A DNA stretch of 64,000 nt, taken from contig NW_026516665.1 of NCBI RefSeq assembly GCF_025766255.1, positions 434,001 to 498,000 on the forward strand, read 5' to 3'. The notes beneath the pieces are model-generated. The model was not told where the DNA came from. It was given only the letters and a program-made list of their open reading frames with translations, and did no database searches. Below, piece after piece: positions 55,200 to 64,000 of this stretch; the first letter of the stretch is position 1, and every line of letters starts with the position of its first letter. The DNA is from Zychaea mexicana (Eukaryota; Mucoromycota; Mucoromycetes; Mucorales; Lichtheimiaceae). The position numbers and the translations under genes are program-made.

Positions 55200-56999
55200 C
55201 TAATGTTGACGAGGAGGAACATCTGGATCCACAGGATTGGAAGAAGCTTGGCCAGCTAGGGGTGTTTCTTCATGGTGTCGACGGTAATCGGCGCCATCTT
55301 CCTCATCCCGATCCTCACGATACTCGTCTTCTCCCTCAGGAATATCCAGCTCTTCTTGCTCTCGTCGCTGCTGCTCTTCCAACTCCATCTGTTCGAATAC
55401 GGCATGAATCTTGTTCCATAAGTTTTGGCCAAAGAACTTCCAGGCAATTGCAGCACAGATCATTTCAATAAGGATGAACATGACAATGAATCCAAGTGCT
55501 GTAATGAAACGACGATGATACATGTAGTATCTGTATTGATCAAGGGGAAAAAGAATAGTCATCTTCTCTGTTAGGAGATTCCAATTATTCTTTACGCACT
55601 CATTGTTTGCATAACGTGTATGGCGAGTAAGGACGTTCTTTATCTTCCTTCCCCCACATTTTGTTTCTTCTCTACCAAACATTTACCTTAATCCTCTAAA
55701 GTCAGCAACGACGTGGATATTTGCATCATACAGTTGTAGCTGATGGGTAGAGATTGAAATGATGGCTTGTGTTACATGTTTGGCCTAGTGGATATAAAAT
55801 GTAAGTTGTCTTTCCTTGACATGAGTACCAACCCGACATTTAGATCCTTCGCTTTCAGTTTGTGAGCTAAAATAACACCTGCCTTGTCCTCGACATATCC
55901 TTTAATTAATGGCACGGTGATAACTTGGCTTTCTTCGGTCAAACCAACGAGCAAGGGCAGAGCCTTGGCCAAGACATGCAACATGCGCTGTGTTTTCGAC
56001 TGATAACGAAGAATAGCCTATTATTTACTCAGTTTTAGCCTCGTCCATCTTTTGCATTTTTCCATATCTATACATGTATGCAGGAATTAAACCATGCTGA
56101 TCAAATTTACAAATTTACCGGACGGCTTGAATGAACAACACTTGTACCATCTCCAGTCTGCAACCAAGTCTTGATCATGAAATTGCCTATTTAAATAATC
56201 ACCATCATCACATGTTAATAAATAAATTGAGTGCTTTGGGCCCTTGTCCTTCCCACATTATTTATATTTTACCTAGATCAAAGTTCACATCTGATGTAGG
56301 GACATGAAGCGTAACGGATACATCATATGCTTGTTCATGACGTAAAGGCTAATATAACAATTGTCAGAGTCAATGAGTAACATCGTTTTTCAAAAGAGGA
56401 GCATCCCAATGTTTTGTCCATTTTGAGACCTACAGCATATGGTTGACTTTTGGCAAGGTCAACGACACCCAATGGACCTTCTTGTTGTTGATGATACTGG
56501 AAGTAAATGGGTTCGGTATGGGATGTTTTAGGGATGTATTGTCGATAAAAAGTCATGTAGGCAGCGATACTGGTAAGCAAGATCCACAGCAGCACAATCA
56601 CAATAGCTGTTCCTTTAATGAACGTTCGCTGAGCTCGAGGCGCAAAAACCACCCGTAATACCGGCGTTGCTATTCTTTTGACACCACTAGCGACCATTTT
56701 CACGGCAGGACTCCATTCCACCGGTGGAGGCTCTTCCAGTTCGCCACTGCCTTTGACTAGTTCCTGACTTGTAGGGCTGAGATCGTCTTCGTCCCGGTCA
56801 CCGGCACCGCTAAGTAACTGCTCTTCAGTATCACTGTAGCTGGGTGTTGAAGGCACTACCTGGAAATTGTCCTGTGTATGCAGGTTTACCACACAAAAAA
56901 ACAGTGAGCATTTTGAATCTCGAGGCGAGAAAGAAAATTTTATTTTGTAGAACGTACGGAATTGTCTTCACGCGTATTACGAGATGATTCAGGCTCCAT
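55200..56999 (-). CDS. Seipin (lipid-droplet assembly protein)
   Basis: ER membrane protein forming rings at ER-lipid droplet contacts and guiding droplet biogenesis. Seven exons by eye: 56999-56958, 56871-56434, 56348-56273, 56186-56119, 56017-55838, 55784-55687 and 55530-55200, giving about 410 aa. Topology is diagnostic: an acidic cytosolic N-terminus, helix 1 at about 101-121 (AIVIVLLWILLTSIAAYM), a lumenal beta-sandwich (HEQAYDVSVTLHVPTSDVNF; GNFMIKTWLQ; IISISTHQLQLYDANIHVVA), FRGLRYYMY, helix 2 at about 310-332 (ITALGFIVMFILIEMICAAI), and an acidic, Arg/Glu-rich C-terminal tail. The donor of the fifth intron is weak (GTCGGG at 55837) but is the only one that keeps phase. Confidence 0.9.
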
Positions 57000-57158
57000 T
57001 GTTGTAATTTATGGAGAAGGAATAATAATTGACAAAAGGAAAGTATACAACCAAAAATAAAGAGGGATGGAGTAAAAATGGGATGTGCTTTGGGTAATTC
57101 GAAACAAGGTAGGGTCTTCAACAGGATCATGTGAATATTGTTGGCGCGCATCCCAAAT

Positions 57159-57956
57159 TTATGACGATGACATCTTCTGCTGTTGCTCTGCAGTATCAAG
57201 CTCATCGACCATTTTGAATTCACAGCGGTCCTGAAGCCATACCGCTTGCCGCTCATTGACAAATCCTTCAAGCTGCCAGTCGTGGGGCTCTAAATGCTCA
57301 TCTCCTTCGATCCAAATGTACACTTGCGTGTTTACAAATGCTTCCGCTTGACCATCCGACCGCGTTGGTGTCACCTCCACCGTGCACCGCTTATATTCCT
57401 TTTCTGCATAGTCAGTTTCTAGCGCAGCCCAGAGGCACGAACAAAAAAAAAGATTGGGGTAGTTGGGGCACCATTCTTCCTATATCTATGGTTACAACTT
57501 ACATCGCCTTCAAATGCATCAAGACGCTTGACATCTTGCGGATTGAGTCCCTCGCATAGTATTCCCCTTACTTGATCCTCATCACGACCGGTATAAACCA
57601 CGCCTGGATACTCCAAGTTTTTCAGGGCATGACGTTTATGGCCCTGCCCGGGTTCTTCAATTTTAGCACAAAGATCCCTCTTATGTTCTCTGGAAACACT
57701 GTTCCTTTTTGTGGCGAATTCAAAGTGCTGTTTTACCTTTAGTATGGCAGGGCGCAGTTGCAAAGTTTCAAGCTTGGCTATTCTTGATTCCGATGTAGCG
57801 ATCAAACCACATAGCACTATTTTTTGATAGTTTTTGACGATTCAGCCTTTACTATAGGAACAAGGGATTTTGCTTTCCTGTCAGGGCAACGAACATACCT
57901 CGACTGCGAACTTCAGGCGACATTAAGGTACCATAGAAAAATGCTGCGTCTGACAT
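57159..57956 (-). CDS. Gamma-glutamylcyclotransferase/AIG2-like protein
   Basis: Member of the GGCT-like fold superfamily, whose enzymes cyclise gamma-glutamyl amines to 5-oxoproline. Three exons (57956-57899, 57816-57503, 57398-57159) give 203 aa. It begins with the substrate-loop signature DAAFFYGTLMSPEVRSR. It then has HALKNLEYPGVVYTGRDEDQ, VRGILCEGLNPQDVKRL and DAFEGDEYKR, where Glu122 is the expected catalytic acid, and a C-terminal YIWIEGDEHLEPHDW. The middle contains an extra Lys/Arg-rich stretch relative to plant AIG2 proteins. The last intron uses the second of two nearby AGs (GCAGAAAAG). Substrate is unknown. Confidence 0.88.
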
Positions 57957-59323
57957 TGCTAAGTTTGAGATGGTCCCTGTTACAGAATTAGGAAAAGAAA
58001 GGGGTATGGCTATTTTCTTTTTTGCTCTTATCAATCAGGTCAAAAGATATCGGGAAAACGTTGTTAATATTGGTGTAGTTATATGTTGAGGGAAAGCTTA
58101 TGTCAGCAATATAGTTTGACGATCTGCTCACATACAAAGGGTATTCGGATTTCCTGACTAGAGCATTACGTATTTTCTGCCTCATGGGACATCCTTCTTT
58201 GTGGCAAACCCTTTCGCATTATTTGACGACAACAGATGCCCATGCATATAGACAAATCAGGTCGTAGTACAGACGAGTATAGCATATTGGTGGTACATAG
58301 AGGATGATAAGTGCAAAAGCTCATCATTAAGCAATAGATTATAAAGGAAGCGTAAACTTGTGGGAGTGATTAGCTCTATGATATTGTTCGTTTACCAGCG
58401 CATGGAAGAAGTCTTATTCTTCGCATTTCAGTTCGACTATTCTTTCGTATAAAACGGCAGTATACATCACTATTTATGCTGCAACGTCAATCAATACTTC
58501 GTATATTCATAATAGAAGATAAGGTAGTGCGCGTATCTTCTTTTTGTACTGTACTAGTCCATTCTTCATTCAGCAATCCCCTTTGGACATTGTTTGTTTG
58601 TACACGAACTATGATTTCTAATCTTTTTCTTATCACGTACATGGACAACATACACTATTTCTTCAGCTTTTCATCCTTTGCGTTACCCATCATTCCACTT
58701 GCCCATAAAGACTCACACACGTGTACAACGTCTACCCTTTTTTTATTTCTTTGACATAGCAGCGTAGCAATCTTATAAATGTAGAGCTTAGAAAACCGCC
58801 TGCTCGGCAGACTCAGCGCCAATTTGAAGTGTACCTGTATAATTAAATGATGGCATAACACCATTGCTCATAATCTCTTATGTTTTTTGCAACAGCTCAA
58901 TAAGTCTACTCAGGTAATGGGACGCCTACAGCAATACCAAGGTATACGTAGCTATAATGTCTTTAAAGTACGACTGCTCACAAGTCTGCGAAAGAGAAGC
59001 AAATCATTTCGTTGTAAGGCACACTCATCTTTACTGCCGTCGATCCGTCGGAAATATCCTCTGTTTAGCCTCCAAATGATGTACAGTACACGTAGAAGGA
59101 AACGAGATGAGCAGTACGATGTATGACGAAAAGTGAGCATACCATTTTTCAACCAAGTTGTTCCAATCCATTTCTCAGGTTATTCTTTCTCTTCGATCGT
59201 ATATTAGCAGCAACGTCAACAAACATAATAAATGATGAAAAACAAAATATTTCCGTTTCTTCAATTAATAAAAAAATTCTTCTTATACCACCAGAACCCC
59301 CTTTTTTTCTACAAAGCAGAGAA
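57957..59323. other. 1.4-kb spacer between divergent genes
   Basis: Promoter space of the AIG2-like (-) and coiled-coil (+) genes. The plus-strand frame of the latter is open back to an ATG at 59123. No other gene or RNA is seen. Confidence 0.45.
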
Positions 59324-60514
59324 ATGCAAGTAACGATCAGCTGCGACACAGCGGAAAAAATTATACGAGTTTTGGAAGATGAAGAACGATTTGAAACCGG
59401 CGTTAGCATGATACGAAGTCTCCAGGACCAGGTCGCACAGCAATGCCGACAAAACCGATTGTTCTGTCGGACCGTAGATGCCCTGCAAGAGCAGTATGGG
59501 CGCAGAATGTATGCTGCAAAACAGCTGCTACAAAGGTTCGAAAACACCATCGCACAACTCGAACAACAGGTCAACTACCTACAACAGCAAAAGCAAACTA
59601 TCGAGCGGCAAATGGACCGTTACGAGCATGATCTGCCCTTGATACAACAATATGCGCTTGACCGGCAAACAAAACGATCCAAACGGCAACGCCAGTACAA
59701 TACCTTATATTGGATCCCACTCGTCGCGAGTCGGTACAAGCTCAAATACATGCGTGCCAGAGACAAGTTTGCCAAAGCCGAGCACCAAGTTGCGCAGATT
59801 CGGCAGGCTATGGAGACATGTCATCGCACATGTCGCCGCATTGCACAGTCATTATGTCACACGCGGGATCAGCGCGAGCAGACGTGTTCCCATCGTAATC
59901 GGACTGAAAAGCAGCTGCAGCACCTTGACAACACGCTTTTGTTGCTAGACGAAGGGCGTCGGTTTTGGTACGACTTTGAGAAATACCAGGCCAGGATCGT
60001 AATTGAGTCTGCTGAATATTTGATACGATGGTCTTCACCACTGTCAACACCTCAGCAGGTTGATCAGTGGACCAAGACGTTTAAAATGGCATGTTTTGAG
60101 TATGACGAGTGTCTCAAGCACGGCGAAGAACGGTGGTTTACTATCCAGGTCGAGTTTGATTGTGCTATTTGCAACAATGTGTACTGGGAGTGGCCTTGTC
60201 TTGACATCCATGGCCTGCTTTGCCACGCATGTCAACAGTCAATTATCGAAGCACAACAGCAGTTGGAATCTGCTGCTGCAGCGGCTGCCGCCCATGGCAG
60301 CAGCAACAACAACAGTATTGAAAACAGGCGGAATGATAGGCTATCCACCTTATCTTCAGCAGCTGCATCACAGAAGAAAAAGAGGAAATCCCTCATATCT
60401 GACCAGGCTTCTTCAATACGAAGCCAGAGCCGCCCCATCGTGAAACGAATATTTAAGAGTATACTCGGGAGATGTTCTTCGCCCAAACGCCCTTACTCCC
60501 CACTTGTACACTAA
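59324..60514 (+). CDS. Coiled-coil protein with a Cys cluster, unknown
   Basis: An intronless frame of 396 codons. The first ~250 residues are helical and rich in Gln, Arg, Glu and Leu (for example FENTIAQLEQQVNYLQQQKQ), predicting long coiled coils. Near residues 280-303 is a possible zinc site, CAICNNVYWEWPC followed by HGLLCHAC, with spacing C-x2-C-x8-C-x7-C-x2-C. A degenerate RING/zinc-ribbon is possible but cannot be assigned. An Ala/Ser/Asn tract and a strongly basic tail (QKKKRKS; RPIVKRIFKSILG) follow. The start at 59324 has a purine at -3 and follows a pyrimidine tract. An in-frame ATG at 59123 would add 67 residues in weaker context. Family not recognised. Confidence 0.7.
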   Translation: MQVTISCDTAEKIIRVLEDEERFETGVSMIRSLQDQVAQQCRQNRLFCRTVDALQEQYGRRMYAAKQLLQRFENTIAQLEQQVNYLQQQKQTIERQMDRYEHDLPLIQQYALDRQTKRSKRQRQYNTLYWIPLVASRYKLKYMRARDKFAKAEHQVAQIRQAMETCHRTCRRIAQSLCHTRDQREQTCSHRNRTEKQLQHLDNTLLLLDEGRRFWYDFEKYQARIVIESAEYLIRWSSPLSTPQQVDQWTKTFKMACFEYDECLKHGEERWFTIQVEFDCAICNNVYWEWPCLDIHGLLCHACQQSIIEAQQQLESAAAAAAAHGSSNNNSIENRRNDRLSTLSSAAASQKKKRKSLISDQASSIRSQSRPIVKRIFKSILGRCSSPKRPYSPLVH

Positions 60515-60829
60515 TTTTCTTTTTTTCCTTTTAACCAAAGACACACACAGTGGTTTTGTAATCCTTTCGTTGTCTTGTTGTATGTGCATCTAGTAAACCA
60601 AATTGACAGTACTTTTTATTACAAAATCTAATACAAGAAAGGGAAGAATAAGAAAACGGCTGGGCGGGGAGTAAGTGAGTGGGAAAGGGAACAAGAGGTT
60701 GTTATATATGTTGGATCGTTGGATGAAATGTTAAACTTTTTTTGGACATATATTCAAATGGTGTGTATGCTAGTAAGTGTGCGTGTGTTTTGTGTGTGTA
60801 CAAGGTGTATCTCCCACCTAATCTCTTAC
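60515..60829. terminator. Convergent 3' ends
   Basis: A 315-bp spacer between the coiled-coil (+) and mL46 (-) genes, with GT-rich sequence at about 60770-60805. No gene is seen. Confidence 0.4.
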
Positions 60830-61840
60830 TTATAGCTCGCTTAAGCTATCCTTGATGGCGTTGTAGTATTCAGTAGATAAATAGTTTGGCAGCTCGTCCT
60901 TGGTTACCCATGCGAAATCGGACACCTGTTTGCTTGGCTGGACTTGGCCAGCGTACACACGTGCCTTCATGAAGAAAGTCTAGCAAATCGTTGCAAGAAA
61001 TGTCAAAATCCACATTAACATTGGCCATGCATTAAACTTTGTCTATCTCTCTGCAGAACTTGATATTTTTCTTACCTTGGATCCTGATCCATCGCTGCTC
61101 TTGCCGGCAGTTTGCTTATAATAACTGATTGGCTGTCGACCAACAAACCAAACATCGATATCCTTTCCACAATCCTCTCCCAATTGACGTTCGGCAGCCT
61201 ATTATCAGAGATATACATTTTTTTCACTGTTAGACCCTGCATAGTCAACAATAAACGATTGGGGTTATTTATGTGCCGCTTTAGATGGTGTCGTTACCTC
61301 ATGAAGATATTCGCTCGAGTCAATTTGACCCTGGGGAAACTGCCATGGTTGCTGTGCATCCTCTGGTTTGTGTACGACCAAATACAAGGTTCGCTGCAAT
61401 GCGCGATCCAAACTTTTGACAACTTTCTTTTCGTCTGCCTCTGTCAGTCGGCTGGTCAGTTCGACCTTGTTCATTTGTGCAGCAGCTGCATCGGTCTGTT
61501 CAAAGTGTGCCTGTGTCTGTGCTGTTGCGTCCGTCAGCGACGTGGCTGGGTCGGCCATGGCTGCACGTCGAGCTTCTTCTTCCTCCTTCCAACGTCGTTC
61601 GGCCAGAGAGCCTTTTTTAAAGTAGAATTCGGTGGGGAATGTCGTGGCATTCTGACGTTCGAGCTTTTCTTTATAGTCAAAATAAGCCTTTTCAAAAGGT
61701 GTCGAATCGCGAGTGATTTGTGGTGCGCGCGACAAAATGACGGACGCCAAAATGCGGTTGTTCTTTATCACAAGAGGTGCTCGTGCAGGTGCTACTGTTG
61801 CAAAGGAACGTACGCATACACGATTGGCTCGACTGAACAT
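60830..61840 (-). CDS. Mitochondrial large-subunit ribosomal protein mL46
   Basis: Nudix-fold protein of the mitochondrial 54S/39S subunit (yeast MRPL17). Three exons (61840-61298, 61198-61076, 60979-60830) give 271 aa. The N-terminus MFSRANRVCVRSFATVAPAR is a typical mitochondrial presequence. Then come NRILASVILSRAPQITRDST, PFEKAYFDYKEKLERQNA, a Lys/Glu-rich helix, and the Nudix-like core RTLYLVVHKPEDAQQPWQFP with QGQIDSSEYLHEAAERQLGE. It ends with TFFMKARVYAGQV and FAWVTKDELPNYLSTEYY. The degenerate Nudix box lacks the metal-binding Glu series, as expected for a structural ribosomal protein. The large plus-strand open frame opposite is its shadow. Confidence 0.92.
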
Positions 61841-64000
61841 TATGTTTTTTGCGTATTTGGGTGTATCGTTCGTGTATTGTTTGAAGTTGTGCTTTTTTTT
61901 GGCCTTGCTGTGTTTTTTCTTGTATCCCAGCCAACTATCAAAAAATGTGACTTTTCTCTCGTACCGCCGCCGCTGCAATTTTGACAGCTGCCTCGGAGCC
62001 GTTGTTACTTTTTACGTTTTGTTGAATTAGTTGATCACATACAAAGGTATTTGTTTGACATTGCGTCCCATGACAGTGAACTCTCAAATAAACATAGCTA
62101 ATTTTTGCATATATTGCTAAGTCTGGAAAGTAGACACTGGATCAATATCTATTTTGGAAAGCTTTTCCGAGTAAATCGAGCGATGAAGCTGAGAGCTTGT
62201 GTTGGAGGGTGCCATGGGTTTTTTTATGGGGGAAGGGAGGAGATGGTGTTGGGAGCAAAATTAAATTATCAAGTGAATTAGAGATGAATGCTGCTCTTGC
62301 CATATGAAAAAAAGAACATATGGAGTGTCTTGATGCTGATATTAAAACGATGATGAGCAGCAGCACAGAGGTATCATGTGTTTGTCCTCTAATTGCCCCA
62401 AAGACGCACATACACTCACATCATGCACAGCAACATGAAATTGATTTTTAGGAGAACCTGGTCTATAGAGAATGTGGATGTATGTACGTTCTCTCTCTCT
62501 TTCTCTCTCATTTTCTTTTGGTGCATGATAAAAGTGACTGAGAAGCACGGTGGTCTGCACAGCACAAAGACAAGCCGCACTCCTATTCCTTTTGGGAGAG
62601 GGGAGGCTGTGTATGTTGTGTGGAGAGGAGGGCCTACTTTGAACTTCTCAAGGCCGCATAATCAATCATTATGTATGTACGTGTGTGTTATTAGTATGTG
62701 GGAATATTAGGATGTTAGAACGATGTGCGGTGTGCTTACAATGCTGTGTAGCGTCGCCAATGCAAAGGAAGAATGGCTTTACAAAGAATCAGCCCACCTG
62801 CAAAACGAAACATAAGTGGATTTAAACAAGTCAGACAACAGCAGGTTCTGTTGTTGATGTAATGGAACCAGTAATGGGGGAAGGCTTTGATGTCAGGCAG
62901 GAAGGATCCCAGGGATTAGGTTTGAACGAGAAGCACAGCAGCAAACCAAAGAAAAGTCAGTGCCATCATCCATGAGCTTCAGAATTATCATATGCTGTTA
63001 TGCTGCATGATTCCAGCATCCCCCCCTATGTAGATCACTTTTTATGTGGAAGCGTAGCATCACATTTTTTCATATGGATCGCAAGTATTCTGAACATAGA
63101 AGTTCGATGATGATCGATGTGTAGGTGTGTACCAAATAAAAGATCGGCAATAGGGAAACGAATGCTGATCCGTTTACCATAAATGTTTACCTGTCCGTGC
63201 GCGATTACATGCATGCAGTCATAGTGATATGTAGAGTAGACTATAATATCCTTTCATGTAAGTATTAAACAGCAGCAGCAGCAGCAGCAGTAGAGTGACT
63301 TGAGGTACAGTAATAATATTATATCTGCGTATGCAGCTGTATACAGTAGCATTAAAAGTAAAGGTACTCTTTGTGTCATCATTGTTCTAGTATAGCTACG
63401 CTTAGTAAATTACACAATTATAGCTCGTTTTAGAAATATTTACATTTAAGGTACAACAACAACAATCACAATATCATAGGATCACTTGATCCAAAATCGA
63501 TCACAGCCCAATGAGACAAAAGTAAGGATATTAATCTTAGTAAAAACTGTTTTTGCATTACTATTGGTGTTATTATAATTATTTCAAATGACTATAACAA
63601 GTACATCAAGAATGCCAAGGTTCAATACTAGGAGAAAAGGGGGTATATAGTAAAATCAAGCAAAAGAAATGAGGAGAAGAGCATAGAAGATTGTGTGCGG
63701 TGCTTTTCTATTACGTGTTGTCCTTTTAATGACACACTCAAAGTGTAGGATAAAAGGAGGGATGTATAATATGTAAAAAAAAGCCAATTATGATGAGAAT
63801 GAAAATGATGCGGGTATGATGCTGATGATGATGATGACACGATGTAAGTAAGAAAGAAAAAACGAATTAGGTGCATGGAAAGAAAAGAGAAGGAAAGAGA
63901 AAAAAACCGTAAGTGCCCCAGAAAAGTGGTGAAGAATGCACAGGAGTGTGCGAGAGAAGTTATGAATTATCTACAAGCTCGGATATGAAATGATGACAAG
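61841..64000. other. 2.2-kb terminal region without recognised gene
   Basis: Promoter side of mL46, then AT-rich DNA with CT runs (62491-62511) and short repeats, including (CAG)7 at 63270-63290 and a GATGAT run near 63821-63838. No exon could be supported. Confidence 0.45.
63270..63290. repeat. (CAG)7 microsatellite
   Basis: Seven perfect CAG units followed by TAG. No open gene context was recognised. Confidence 0.85.

Noticed and set aside
61112..61984. 290-codon open frame on the plus strand
   Set aside because: It lies opposite mL46, whose spliced product is unmistakable. The plus-strand product is Cys/Phe-rich with no family features.

Overview
The window is nuclear DNA of a filamentous fungus. 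Genes carry many short GT-AG introns (about 50-120 nt), sit about 2-3 kb apart on both strands, and encode Asn/Gln/His/Ser-rich low-complexity tracts. The gene set and the introns in nearly every conserved gene fit an early-diverging mould of the Mucoromycota, probably Mucorales. That placement is inference from gene style and not from a marker gene. No rRNA, tRNA, CRISPR array or virus-like gene was recognised.

Layout. 1-3.3 kb: AT-rich, with two decayed coding-like patches and a 156-bp MITE flanked by TA. 3.3-8.9 kb (+): Mediator subunit MED13. 9.3-11.5 kb (+): a UPF0662/DUF2408 protein. 11.8-12.3 kb (-): ribosomal stalk protein P1. 15.8-17.4 kb (-): an unrecognised 424-aa protein. 19.6-20.6 kb (+): a low-complexity, probably nuclear protein. 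21.0-24.6 kb (+): alanyl-tRNA synthetase. 24.7-26.6 kb (-): metacaspase. 27.9-31.3 kb (-): Zn2Cys6 transcription factor. 31.7-32.2 kb (-): small two-helix membrane protein. 32.6-33.8 kb (+): NADP-dependent MDR oxidoreductase. 34.3-36.0 kb (-): branched-chain 2-oxoacid dehydrogenase E1-alpha. 40.1-41.2 kb (+): histone H1. 42.05-44.83 kb: a degenerate Mutator-like (MULE) transposon with terminal inverted repeats and a broken SWIM-type transposase. 45.3-47.7 kb (-): UBXN4-like ERAD factor. 49.5-51.9 kb (+): AGC kinase of the FPK1/NRC-2 type. 52.8-54.7 kb (-): ARP2. 55.2-57.0 kb (-): seipin. 57.2-58.0 kb (-): gamma-glutamylcyclotransferase/AIG2-like protein. 59.3-60.5 kb (+): coiled-coil, Cys-cluster protein. 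60.8-61.8 kb (-): mitochondrial ribosomal protein mL46. 61.8-64 kb: no gene seen.

Most of this is eukaryotic housekeeping. Several neighbours share compartments (ER: seipin and UBXN4-like; mitochondria: E1-alpha and mL46; membrane and actin: FPK-type kinase and ARP2), but I see no operon-like logic. Observations that go beyond routine annotation are the complete but dead MULE, the MITE, in-frame upstream extensions that could give dual-targeted AlaRS and oxidoreductase, a metacaspase intron whose nearer 3' splice site would create an immediate stop, and a few coding-like relics. I found no convincing new multi-gene system. Exon borders were placed by eye from GT/AG sites, reading phase and family similarity, so individual junctions may be off by a few bases.
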